Shown: positions 24,621 to 33,000 of the stretch, one piece after another
Layout of the letters: the number at the start of each line of letters is the position of its first letter
Numbering within the stretch: the first letter of the stretch is position 1
DNA from: an uncultured Bacteroidota bacterium
Lineage (GTDB): Bacteria > Bacteroidota > Rhodothermia > Rhodothermales > UBA10348
Direction of reading: 5' to 3'
Length of the DNA stretch: 45,906 nt
Assembly: GCA_937876355.1 (NCBI GenBank)
Contig: CALFHN010000164.1
Span: forward strand, 1-45,906
Program-made: the position numbers and the translations under genes
Notes under the pieces: model-generated
What the model saw: the letters and a program-made list of their open reading frames with translations, nothing else
What the model was told of the DNA's origin: nothing
The model's database searches: none

Positions 24621-25916
24621 ATGCCCCAAGATTATCCTGGTTTTACGACCCTAGAAAGTGAAGGCGGAATTCAGTCTTTTCGATTAAATGCGAATGGACT
24701 AGAGGTATTGTTGGCTCCGGCAGGCGCCGCGCCGGTTTCCACATTTATGATTACCTATAAAGTGGGCAGCCGTGATGAGAAGCTGGGGGAAACCGGCGCA
24801 ACTCACTTCCTTGAACACATGATGTTTAAAGGTACCGAGAAGTATTCCAAACAATCGGGGAGCACCATTTTTAATGTTTTGCAGTCAAAAGGAGCGCAGG
24901 TTAACGCCACGACATGGAATGATCGGACCAATTATTATGAAATGTTGCCTTCCGAGCACTTAGGTCTTGCGGTCGATATTGAAGCCGATCGAATGCGAAA
25001 CCTCTTACTGGATCCTGCAGAGGTGAACAGTGAAAAAACGGTCATTCTGAACGAATTTGACCGGGGCGAAAATGAACCGATGAGAAAATTATATCATTCG
25101 GTTTGGGCAGCGGCCTACGTGGCGCATCCCTACCATCACCCCACTATTGGATGGCGCAAAGACATTGAAGAGGTAACTCCTGATGGACTTCGCTCTTTTT
25201 ATAATCGGTATTACTGGCCCAACAACGCGACTATTTCAGTGATTGGTGGGTTTGATGCAAGTGATATCATGGTTCAGATCAAATCTGCCTTTGAATCTAT
25301 TCCCAGACAGGCCATCCCTGAAAATAACTTTACAGGATTGGAACCTGAGCAACGCGGGAGGCGAAGTCTCACCGTTCGCATGACAGGGGGAATGCCAACG
25401 CTGTTAATTGCCTACAAGATACCCGAGGCTACCCACGAGGATTTGCCCGTCTTGCATGTTTTATCCATGATTCTGTCTAATGGAAAGTCGAGCAGGCTGG
25501 CTCGTCTTCTTGTAGATTCCGGGCTTTCTACCATGCAAGCGGTGGGCGCGTCTTGGTTTAGAGATCCAGGCCTATTCACCTTGTTGTCTATGTTTGCTAA
25601 GGAAGAGTCTCTGATCGAAGTTGAAACTGCGATTGAAACATGCCTCGATGACCTCAAGAAGGCCTTGGTATCTAAGGAAGAAGTGACTCGTGCTCTTAAA
25701 AAACTGAAGGCGCATACGTTATACGCTCGTGATGGATCGTTTTCGCTCGCTTCAGAACTCAATGAGGCCATTGCGGCCGGAGATTGGAAACTTTATACGC
25801 GGTTTTTAGAGCGGGCAAAGAGTGTTACCCCAGAGCAGATAATGGAGGTGGCAACCCGTTATTTTAACGACGATACCAAAACGACTGGAACGTACCTACC
25901 CACATCTTTGCCTTGA
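24621..25916 (+). CDS. M16-family zinc peptidase (processing-peptidase-like)
   Basis: The 431-residue protein contains the inverted zinc motif HXXEH as THFLEHMMFKGT (His62, Glu65, His66). The downstream glutamate region DRMRNLLLDPAEVNSEKTVILNE is split over the usual spacing. A second, inactive half with a typical GGMPTLLIAYKIPE segment follows. Size fits the single-unit M16B type that works as a dimer. No signal peptide is evident at the start, so it is cytoplasmic or exported by other means. Substrates are unknown; family members degrade peptides. It follows polA closely and may share its transcript. Its stop is one base from the convergent TlpA-like stop. Confidence 0.93.
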   Translation: MPQDYPGFTTLESEGGIQSFRLNANGLEVLLAPAGAAPVSTFMITYKVGSRDEKLGETGATHFLEHMMFKGTEKYSKQSGSTIFNVLQSKGAQVNATTWNDRTNYYEMLPSEHLGLAVDIEADRMRNLLLDPAEVNSEKTVILNEFDRGENEPMRKLYHSVWAAAYVAHPYHHPTIGWRKDIEEVTPDGLRSFYNRYYWPNNATISVIGGFDASDIMVQIKSAFESIPRQAIPENNFTGLEPEQRGRRSLTVRMTGGMPTLLIAYKIPEATHEDLPVLHVLSMILSNGKSSRLARLLVDSGLSTMQAVGASWFRDPGLFTLLSMFAKEESLIEVETAIETCLDDLKKALVSKEEVTRALKKLKAHTLYARDGSFSLASELNEAIAAGDWKLYTRFLERAKSVTPEQIMEVATRYFNDDTKTTGTYLPTSLP

Positions 25917-25917
25917 T

Positions 25918-26448
25918 TTATTCCGATTCGATGTCCTTTACCATGGCATCTAACTCATTTCGGAGCGTGCTCAACGGGAATAATCCCAAATAACTGGATT
26001 GAATGACTCCGTTTTGATCTACCACAAAAGTTGTTGGTAGCGCCCAGACGCCGCCAAATGAATCCGCTAATTCTCCGGTATCCATGATTTGAGGGTAGTT
26101 CATTTCAAAATCTTTGACAAACGTTTCAATTCCCTCAAATCCCATATCATCCATGGAAACGCCAATAATCTGAAAAGGCCGATCCTTCCATTCTTCTTGC
26201 AGTCCAACAAAATCGGGAATTTCAATTATGCAAGGACCGCACCACGTAGCCCAAAAATTGACTAAGGTTATTTTCCCTAATAAATCTGCAGTGGCAAGTG
26301 AGTCTCCGGCAAGTGTTGGCTGGTGAAATTCAGGAGCGGCCGTTTCTAATTTCGTTTCACCGGGTAAAAGCTCAGTTCGTTTGACGCCAGACTGACAGCC
26401 CAATAAACCAATTGCACAGAATAAAAGAGTCGAAAGTACGGGCTTCAT
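25918..26448 (-). CDS. TlpA-like thiol-disulfide oxidoreductase lipoprotein
   Basis: From the ATG at 26448 the protein has 176 residues. It starts with a short signal and lipobox LLGC (Cys18), so it is a lipid-anchored periplasmic protein. The thioredoxin fold shows FWATWCGPCIIEIPDF with redox Cys70 and Cys73, VSMDDMGFEGI, and the cis-Pro region ALPTTFVVDQNG. These proteins reduce or shuttle disulfides, often for cytochrome c maturation, and the CXXCH lipoprotein elsewhere in the window would need such a pathway. Three further residues at 26457 are possible. It stands alone on the minus strand. Confidence 0.93.
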   Translation of the reverse strand: MKPVLSTLLFCAIGLLGCQSGVKRTELLPGETKLETAAPEFHQPTLAGDSLATADLLGKITLVNFWATWCGPCIIEIPDFVGLQEEWKDRPFQIIGVSMDDMGFEGIETFVKDFEMNYPQIMDTGELADSFGGVWALPTTFVVDQNGVIQSSYLGLFPLSTLRNELDAMVKDIESE

Positions 26449-26656
26449 GGTGTGCAACTAAATGGAAAGGGTCAATTCAGAACGGTTTCTTGTTTTGCTC
26501 ATCATTAAATCTATTCGATGTGCGAACTTCGAACCCTTTTAACCTTTAATGGGTTCTCTGGACGCCAAAGAAATATTGGATTCAATCACCGGCGACCAAG
26601 AATCGAAATTGTGTCCGATATCCAAAATGCCCCATCCAAACTGAAAACGTGTTTTT

Positions 26657-28471
26657 ATGACGTCTAACAACGCCTCCTCCGCAAAGCCCAGCGACCCGAT
26701 GACCGGAGCTGAACATGTTCATTGGGATCTTTCAGATCTTTTTTCTTCTCAGGCATTGTTGCTCGAAGCGCTGGAATCCTGTATTTCGAAAGCCTCACAC
26801 TTTTCGGTATTGCATAAAGGCCAAGTAGCTACGCTTCGGGATGACCAATTTCCGAAAGTCCTTTCTGATCTCGGTGAAATACAGGACATCGTCGGACGGG
26901 CTTATACGTATGCGTACTTAAACTGGTCAACAAATACGTCGGACCCCAAGCGTGGCGCACTTCTGCAGAAAGTGAAAGAAGGCTACACCGAGGTATCAAC
27001 CCATCTCATCTTTTTTGATTTGGAGTGGACATTATTGGATGCTGAAAGGGTTTCTTCAATTTTCCAGATTCCAGAGATGAGCCCATTTGCCCATTATCTA
27101 GAAGTTCTCTCTCTTGGCAAGCAGCATTTATTGTCAGAGCCGGAAGAGCGGATCATGGTCGAAAAACACAACACTGGCCGGTCGGCCTGGAATCGTTTTT
27201 TCGACGAAACGCTAGGAGACGTTCTGTTCGATGTAAATGGGGATAAACTCACTCAACAGCAGATTCTAGCTAAATTGCATGATAGTGACCGTGTCATAAG
27301 AAGAGAATCGGCTGAAGCCTTTACTCAAGGGCTTAAAGGCACCATTCGGCCTCTCGCCTTTGTTTTCAACACGATTCTGGCCGACAAATCTCTTGACGAC
27401 CGCTTGAGGGGGTATTCATCCTGGATCTCTTCCAGAAATCAGTCCAATGAAGTAGCTGATGCTGATGTTGAGGCTCTTATTAAAGCGGTTCAAGATGGAT
27501 ACCAACACGTTTCTCGTTTCTACACCATCAAAAAGCGACTTCTTGGCTTAGATGAAATGTTCGAATACGACCGATACGCTCCGATCGGAGAGGCGGATCG
27601 GTTGATTTCTTGGGAAAAGGCGAAGGAGATGGTTTTGTCTTCCTACAGTCAATTTCACCCTAGGATGGGCGAAATTGCTCAAAAGTTTTTCGATTCCAAT
27701 TGGATTGATGCAGCACTTGCTCCTGCAAAAAGAGGTGGAGCATTTAGCCACGGTGCGGTCCCAAGCGTTCACCCGTATATCATGGTCAACTACACCGGAA
27801 AAATCCGAGATGTACAGACTTTGGCGCACGAATTAGGTCACGGGATCCACCAGTACCTCTCTCGGCAGCAGGGGATATTTCATGCCGATACGCCGCTAAC
27901 CACCGCCGAAACAGCTTCCGTTTTTGGTGAAATGTTAGTATTTCAGCGTTTAATGAAGGAAGAAACGAACGCCGAGAATCGGTTGGCGATGCTCATGGGA
28001 AAAATTGATGATACGATTGCAACGGTGTTCCGACAGGTTTCAATGAATCGGTTTGAGGATCGCATTCACACCATGCGCCGCGATCAGGGCGAATTGTCAG
28101 TCGAGGACTTTTGCGCGGCTTGGACGGAAACTCAGGCCCCCATGTTCGGCGGAAGCGTAACTCTGACTGAAAATTATCAGTGGTGGTGGAGTTACATACC
28201 CCATTTCTTACACACGCCGGGTTACGTGTATGCGTATGCCTTTGGAGAACTGTTGGTCTTGGCGCTTTACGCCAAATATGAGACGGAAGGAGACGCGTTT
28301 GCCGAATCATACCTTGAGTTATTGTCCGCCGGAGGGTCAGATTGGCCCCACGTACTGGTTGGAAAACTCGGAGTCGATTTGCGTGACCCCTCATTTTGGG
28401 CGCAAGGCGTTGCCGCAATAGGCAAAATGGTCGATGAGGCCGAGGAGCTAAGTCATAAAGTAAAGAAATAA
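26657..28471 (+). CDS. pepF: Oligoendopeptidase F, M3 family
   Basis: The 604-residue protein has the M3 zinc motif HELGHGIHQYL (His391, Glu392, His395) with the third ligand Glu further on in TTAETASVFGEML. GGAFSHGAVPSVHPYIMVNYTG splits across the substrate cleft just before it. The length is typical of PepF (about 600). It cleaves medium-size peptides in the cytoplasm. No signal peptide is seen. A 199-base gap to the TlpA-like gene holds an inverted repeat GAACCC/GGGTTC at 26530-26556 that could be a regulatory site. The stop lies one base from the convergent DUF819 gene. Confidence 0.95.
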   Translation: MTSNNASSAKPSDPMTGAEHVHWDLSDLFSSQALLLEALESCISKASHFSVLHKGQVATLRDDQFPKVLSDLGEIQDIVGRAYTYAYLNWSTNTSDPKRGALLQKVKEGYTEVSTHLIFFDLEWTLLDAERVSSIFQIPEMSPFAHYLEVLSLGKQHLLSEPEERIMVEKHNTGRSAWNRFFDETLGDVLFDVNGDKLTQQQILAKLHDSDRVIRRESAEAFTQGLKGTIRPLAFVFNTILADKSLDDRLRGYSSWISSRNQSNEVADADVEALIKAVQDGYQHVSRFYTIKKRLLGLDEMFEYDRYAPIGEADRLISWEKAKEMVLSSYSQFHPRMGEIAQKFFDSNWIDAALAPAKRGGAFSHGAVPSVHPYIMVNYTGKIRDVQTLAHELGHGIHQYLSRQQGIFHADTPLTTAETASVFGEMLVFQRLMKEETNAENRLAMLMGKIDDTIATVFRQVSMNRFEDRIHTMRRDQGELSVEDFCAAWTETQAPMFGGSVTLTENYQWWWSYIPHFLHTPGYVYAYAFGELLVLALYAKYETEGDAFAESYLELLSAGGSDWPHVLVGKLGVDLRDPSFWAQGVAAIGKMVDEAEELSHKVKK

Positions 28472-28472
28472 C

Positions 28473-29645
28473 CTACATCGCCAGTTGACCTAGAATCCAC
28501 GCGCAGCCAAGAGCCGCATAGATTCCTAAAAAGTAACCGGATACGCCCATCAGTAGGCCAACAGGAGCCATTGCGGGGTGATAAACGCTGGCGACTATGG
28601 GGGCGCTTGCTGCACCGCCGATGTTTGCCATGCTTCCCGTGGCAACAAAAAATAGAGGCGCTTTGAGCAATTTAGCCACAATCATTAAGATTGAGATGTG
28701 AATTGAAATCCAAACAACGCCAGCAAGCAGATAGTAAGGAACGTCCAAAATTGCTGCTAAGTTGGCCTGAGCTCCGATGGACGTTATCAAAAGAAAAAGG
28801 GCCAAAAACCCGATTTTTGAAGCGCCGACCTGTTCAAGTTTTCTGAGCGGGGTAAATGAAAGCGCTAAACCGAAAGTTACCACGATCAATATGACCCAGG
28901 TGTTTGAACTGATAATTACGGGGTCACCAAGCGCTGGTAAACGGTGCCCAATAGCAATAGCTATCGCCGTTGCGCCCAATCCTAGACCCATTATGTAAAT
29001 GATGTCATTGAGCTGGGTAGGTTTTCTCGTTGTATCCATTTCTTGGAGCCTCGCGTTAGCGCGTTCAATGGCTGAATTATCGGCCTTGGTCCATTTGTCA
29101 AATCTGGCTTGAAACGTGCTCAAGAAGATTAGAATTCCCATCCAACCATAACCTACAACGGTATCTACAACAATTATGGGACCAACAACGGAATCTGGCG
29201 CCCCTACACTTTTTTGAATGGCCACCAAATTGGCCGTCCCGCCAATCCAGCTACCCGATAGTGTTGCAAATCCCTTCCAAGCGTCGGGTGGCAAGAACGA
29301 TTTGAAGATCAAATAGGCAATTGGGCCGCCAATTACGATTCCAAGAGTCCCAGCCAGCATCATTAAAAGGGCTTTGCTTCCTAGCTTCAAGATTGACGGT
29401 ACATCAACCGTAATCATTAGCAAAAACAGTGAAAGAGGAAGTAAATACGTGGACATCCACGAATAAACTACCGAAGACGAGGGGGTTATTCCGCCCGTTG
29501 TCAGAAACATTGGCAGGAAGTAGGCCCAAATGACGGGAGGAAGAAACTTGAAAAAGACATTGAGCCGCTTAATCGTGCTCAACCAAAATAATAGAGCCAG
29601 CACAGATGCTAACAGGGCAAAAAGTTGGTTTGGCTCTGAAATCAC
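28473..29645 (-). CDS. DUF819 family membrane protein (YjcL-like)
   Basis: The 390-residue protein is almost all hydrophobic helices with short loops, about 10-12 in number. It contains the family-typical stretches LSGSWIGGTANLVAIQ and VATGSMANIGGAASAPIVA, glycine-rich pairs that resemble the core segments of ion-coupled transporters. The function of DUF819 is not established and I give none. The start is GTG at 29645. Between it and the upstream kinase gene lies a short 8-bp tandem repeat array. The two genes read in the same direction and could be co-transcribed. Confidence 0.88.
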   Translation of the reverse strand: MISEPNQLFALLASVLALLFWLSTIKRLNVFFKFLPPVIWAYFLPMFLTTGGITPSSSVVYSWMSTYLLPLSLFLLMITVDVPSILKLGSKALLMMLAGTLGIVIGGPIAYLIFKSFLPPDAWKGFATLSGSWIGGTANLVAIQKSVGAPDSVVGPIIVVDTVVGYGWMGILIFLSTFQARFDKWTKADNSAIERANARLQEMDTTRKPTQLNDIIYIMGLGLGATAIAIAIGHRLPALGDPVIISSNTWVILIVVTFGLALSFTPLRKLEQVGASKIGFLALFLLITSIGAQANLAAILDVPYYLLAGVVWISIHISILMIVAKLLKAPLFFVATGSMANIGGAASAPIVASVYHPAMAPVGLLMGVSGYFLGIYAALGCAWILGQLAM

Positions 29646-29667
29646 GTTTTTGTAGTGTTATGGTGTA

Positions 29668-29707
29668 ATGATGCGATGATGCTGTGATGCTATGTTGCTA
29701 GGATGCT
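29668..29707 (+). repeat. Five-unit 8-bp tandem repeat between the kinase and DUF819 genes
   Basis: Five 8-base units follow without gaps: ATGATGCG, ATGATGCT, GTGATGCT, ATGTTGCT, AGGATGCT. A sixth, weaker unit may precede at 29660. The last eight bases overlap the final codons and stop of the minus-strand kinase. The unit length is not a multiple of three, so copy changes would shift the kinase tail frame and alter the leader of the DUF819 gene. Confidence 0.85.
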
Positions 29708-31107
29708 AGTGGAAGAGTGAAGGTGAATGTTGTGCCTTCGTTTTTTACGCTCTGAACGGAGATCGTACCGCCCATAGATTCAACCAGCTTTTTCGATATC
29801 GACAAACCGAGGTCAGTTCCTTCGTGCGTCCTTATCGACCCGGAGCTTTCTTGGGAGAATGGCTCAAATGCTTCTTTCAGAAACGTCGGTTCAATGCCAA
29901 TTCCGGTATCAACCACGTTGATGATCGCTTCAGTATCTGAAGCCTCCCAGCTGATGTGAATACGTCCCTCGTTGGTAAATTTAGCTGCATTTCCTACCAA
30001 ATTGGTCAGAACTCGCTCCAGGAAGTTGCGGTCACATTTAACATTCAAAGAGGGAGGTCCGTCGAAAGAAATAACCACACCAGATTGCCGCACAAGGGGT
30101 TGAAGCCTTTTGATGACTGAGGGGATTAAACCAGCGGCGTCAATGCGGAAGATCGAAGGAATCAAGGTGTGCTGCTCTAAACGAGCAGCTTCAAGAACCG
30201 AATTGATGGTTTCTAATAGTCGCTGCCCACTTTCTTCAATCAGAGAGGCAAACTCCTTAAAATCGGGGTCTGTCACTCCCTCTTCCAAGAGCTGAGCAAA
30301 TCCAATGATGCTGGCTAGTGGAAGTCGAAGTTCATGACTCATGTGAGCCAAAAAGGTTGACTTCATCGCGCCGGCTTTTTCAGCTGTTTTTTTTGCCAGC
30401 TTCAACATCTCATAAGATGCTTGTTCGCTAGTTACATCCCGTAGGGTTAATAAATGAGCATCTAGACCATCCCATGTCATAGGACACGCATGAACCGATA
30501 ACGTCACAGGAGGGCCTGTAGGGCGTTGCCAGAATAGATATTCATGTTCTTTTCCGGTGAGTTGAAATGGTGTTTGAAGGCCAAATAACTCTCCAAGAGG
30601 CTGTCCTAGCAGTTGCTCGACCATGGGATTGCCGTATAAAACGAAGCATCTTTTGTCTAGAATCAAAATGCCATCTGACAAACTCTCTACGAGGGTTCGA
30701 ATTTGGGCCTCTGCAATTTCTGAAGCCCTCAACACGGCCGAACGATCTATAGCATTCACGATGCAGCGCCGAATGGTTGCCGGTGTGTCTACATTTTTCA
30801 GGACAAAATCTTGAGCTCCGTATCGAAGCAAATGCTCCAATTCAGTCAATTCACTCTCAAATACGCCTAAAAGAACAGGGATCGCAGGCGTAAGTAGCAG
30901 CGAATCTGCCAAAAGAGTATGAATGGAATCGAGACCAACCGAAGAATCTAACAGAATGATTGTACACCCAGAGGCATCTTGCAGCGATAAGTTGGCAGAA
31001 AAATCAATGGAGACGTGTAAGGCTGCGAGTGCATCTTCATGCTCAAAAAGCCAGTCCATGTTTTGCTTAACAACAGATATCGCAAGAACCCTCAGGTCAA
31101 AACTCAT
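29698..31107 (-). CDS. Histidine kinase with degenerate receiver and PAS domains
   Basis: The 469-residue protein has four parts. Residues 1-125 look like a receiver domain: Asp54 in ILLDSS and Lys104 in FVLKN are present, but the acidic pair of the first strand is absent (VLAISVVKQN), so it is probably a pseudo-receiver. Residues 130-230 form a PAS domain (DGILILDKRCFVLYGNPM). HisKA has His258 in MSHELRLPLASIIGFAQLL, and the HATPase shows N-box LTNLVGNAAKF, DTGIGIE and EGTDLGLSI, where the usual GTGLGL glycine is Asp. No membrane segment is seen, so it is cytoplasmic. No response regulator is adjacent. Its start overlaps the M24 peptidase stop (ATGA). Confidence 0.9.
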   Translation of the reverse strand: MSFDLRVLAISVVKQNMDWLFEHEDALAALHVSIDFSANLSLQDASGCTIILLDSSVGLDSIHTLLADSLLLTPAIPVLLGVFESELTELEHLLRYGAQDFVLKNVDTPATIRRCIVNAIDRSAVLRASEIAEAQIRTLVESLSDGILILDKRCFVLYGNPMVEQLLGQPLGELFGLQTPFQLTGKEHEYLFWQRPTGPPVTLSVHACPMTWDGLDAHLLTLRDVTSEQASYEMLKLAKKTAEKAGAMKSTFLAHMSHELRLPLASIIGFAQLLEEGVTDPDFKEFASLIEESGQRLLETINSVLEAARLEQHTLIPSIFRIDAAGLIPSVIKRLQPLVRQSGVVISFDGPPSLNVKCDRNFLERVLTNLVGNAAKFTNEGRIHISWEASDTEAIINVVDTGIGIEPTFLKEAFEPFSQESSGSIRTHEGTDLGLSISKKLVESMGGTISVQSVKNEGTTFTFTLPLAS

Positions 31108-32225
31108 ATTGGCAATATTTGAAGATCTCTACTTAGAGTGCTTAGGCTTTCAGCTCCAGAGGGCGTAATCAACATGTCATCCTCGATACGAATTCCGCCT
31201 TGCCCGTTTAAATACACTCCTGGTTCAATCGTGAACGTCATTCCGATTTCCAGAATGGCGTCATTACCAGCCCGGATATAGGGCTCTTCGTGTACCTCAA
31301 GGCCTAGGCCATGACCAGTACGATGAGTAAAATACGCCCCTAATCCAACAGAGGATATCTCATTTCGGGTTGCATTGTCAACGCTACCAGCAGAAATTCC
31401 GGGCCGGGCCGCGGCCCGGCCCGCCGCGTTAGCAGCTTGGACGGCCGAGTAGGCCTCTCGTAAGGTGGTACCGGGATCTCCGATTGCAAACGTTCTGGTC
31501 AAATCCGAAAAATATCCGTTTGTATTGGCTCCCCAGTCAAATAAAATCAGATCGCCTGCACGTGCCCTGTAGTCGGTGGGGACGGCGTGGGGATTAGCAG
31601 AATTGGCTCCAAAAGCAACAATAGGCTGAAACGGCAGCTCTCCACCTGAGCCAAACATGAGCAAATTTTGAATTAATAGAGCGGCCATTTCATTCTCGGA
31701 GACGCCAACCTTCACAAATGGTAAGGTCTTTAGCAATGCTTTCTGGGCGATATCAACCGCTGTCCTCATTTGTGCTAGTTCTTCGCCATCCTTCTGCATT
31801 CTCAACGAAGAAACAAGCGCCTCGCAGGATACTAATTCAACACCCGGAAGCGCTGCTTCAATAAAACGAAGCTCGAGAACGCGAAGGTTTCTTGGCTCAA
31901 TTCCAACTTTTTTGGCGCCAGATTGCTTCAACTTGTACAGTCCAGCCGAAAAAGCTTCTTGCCACGAATTAACGTCCTCAGAGTAGGTAAAAGGCTCGAT
32001 AGGAAACGAGCAATGGGTCAATTTTTGGCTTTCCAATTCTGGTATGATGATAGATTCACCAACCGTCTCAGAAATACACATAACAACTGGGCGTTCGCTA
32101 ATGTGAAAGTGAAGACCACTTAAATAGGGAAGGGAGGATCCTGGGTTAAGTAGAACTGCATCGAGGCCAAAATCGTTTAGACTTGACTTCAATTTTGCTA
32201 GGCGAGCATTTATCGCTTGAGACAT
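31104..32225 (-). CDS. M24-family aminopeptidase (Xaa-Pro type)
   Basis: The 373-residue protein has an N-terminal creatinase-like domain and a C-terminal pita-bread domain with all five metal ligands: Asp230 and Asp241 (in FDWGANTNGYFSDLTRTF), His305 (in HRTGHGLGLEVHEEPY), Glu334 (in FTIEPGVY) and Glu348 (in IRIEDDMLI). The size and order match PepQ/PepP-type Xaa-Pro peptidases, which remove residues next to proline. It is cytoplasmic. Downstream the kinase start overlaps the stop; upstream lies thiE with a 77-base gap. A striking 24-bp palindrome lies inside the coding region. Confidence 0.94.
   Translation of the reverse strand: MSQAINARLAKLKSSLNDFGLDAVLLNPGSSLPYLSGLHFHISERPVVMCISETVGESIIIPELESQKLTHCSFPIEPFTYSEDVNSWQEAFSAGLYKLKQSGAKKVGIEPRNLRVLELRFIEAALPGVELVSCEALVSSLRMQKDGEELAQMRTAVDIAQKALLKTLPFVKVGVSENEMAALLIQNLLMFGSGGELPFQPIVAFGANSANPHAVPTDYRARAGDLILFDWGANTNGYFSDLTRTFAIGDPGTTLREAYSAVQAANAAGRAAARPGISAGSVDNATRNEISSVGLGAYFTHRTGHGLGLEVHEEPYIRAGNDAILEIGMTFTIEPGVYLNGQGGIRIEDDMLITPSGAESLSTLSRDLQILPI
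31400..31423. repeat. Perfect 24-bp all-GC palindrome inside the M24 peptidase gene
   Basis: The half-site CGGGCCGGGCCG at 31400-31411 is followed directly by its reverse complement at 31412-31423, with no spacer. All 24 bases are G or C in otherwise moderate-GC DNA. It encodes the Ala/Arg-rich stretch around residues 268-276 of the peptidase. Confidence 0.95.
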
Positions 32226-32302
32226 GGGAGAATCGGATAGTTTACTAAAGGAAACACAACTTACTTATCAATAGCGGGCCATACCAGTACTAAATAGCAC
32301 GG

Positions 32303-32929
32303 TTACTGCCGGCAAACCACCTCTGAAAACCGCTGGACTTCCATTGTTGGGTTTTTTGCTAAAGAAACAGCCGTCATAACAGCCACGCCATACGCTCCAG
32401 CTTTCATGACCTCGACCGATCGCTCGGCCGTAATACCAGCGATCGCAATAACGGGCAGTTTAGCCGTATTGCAAAACTTTGCTAATCCTTCAATTCCTTG
32501 TACCCCAATGGGGTTTGATTTTGATTTAGTGGGATAGACTGGACCAAATCCGACATAATCAGCGCCGTCGCTAAAGGCCTTTGAAGCTAGACTGGAATCT
32601 GGAGTGGTGATCCCGATAATGAAGTCTGGCCCCAGTATGGCGCGGGCCAAAGATGCAGGCATATCTACTTGTCCAAGATGCACGCCGTCAGCATGTACGG
32701 CCTGAGCAATATCTACGCGATCATTGACTATAAAAGGAATGTTATTGGATGAACAAACCAATTGAACCGCATGGGCTGAAGCCAGCAGATCCCTTAGGCT
32801 ACCATGTTTCTGTCGGAATTGAATCGAGTCGGCTCCGCCTTGAATTGCCATCATAGCCAATTCGGTATGCGAATGCTTTTGTTGAAAAGTAAAATCAGTA
32901 ATGACGTGCAATCTGCCGATTTGCTTCAT
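32303..32929 (-). CDS. thiE: Thiamine-phosphate synthase
   Basis: The 208-residue TIM-barrel protein carries IQFRQKHGSLRDLL (the family's QLR.K segment), IVNDRVDIAQAVHADGVHLGQ with the metal and pyrophosphate contacts, and DYVGFGPVYPTKSKSN. VIAIAGITAER and the C-terminal GVAVMTAV complete the phosphate-binding loops. It joins HMP-pyrophosphate and thiazole phosphate to thiamine phosphate. No other thiamine gene is near, and the 70-base leader lacks a visible THI-box (no CTGAGA), so no riboswitch is called. A TenI-like regulator is the main alternative. Confidence 0.88.
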   Translation of the reverse strand: MKQIGRLHVITDFTFQQKHSHTELAMMAIQGGADSIQFRQKHGSLRDLLASAHAVQLVCSSNNIPFIVNDRVDIAQAVHADGVHLGQVDMPASLARAILGPDFIIGITTPDSSLASKAFSDGADYVGFGPVYPTKSKSNPIGVQGIEGLAKFCNTAKLPVIAIAGITAERSVEVMKAGAYGVAVMTAVSLAKNPTMEVQRFSEVVCRQ

Positions 32930-33000
32930 TTTCTATTGTGTTGATGAAGGATCAATTGTAGGTTAAAGGGCTGACATTCGCACACATAAAGTAGCTATAG

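Noticed and set aside
27993-28418. Arg-rich minus-strand frame opposite pepF
   Set aside because: It lies wholly inside a well-supported M3 peptidase gene and has no family features.
32930-33000. TPP riboswitch ahead of thiE
   Set aside because: The 70-base leader on the minus strand has no THI-box core such as CTGAGA and is too short for the full fold.
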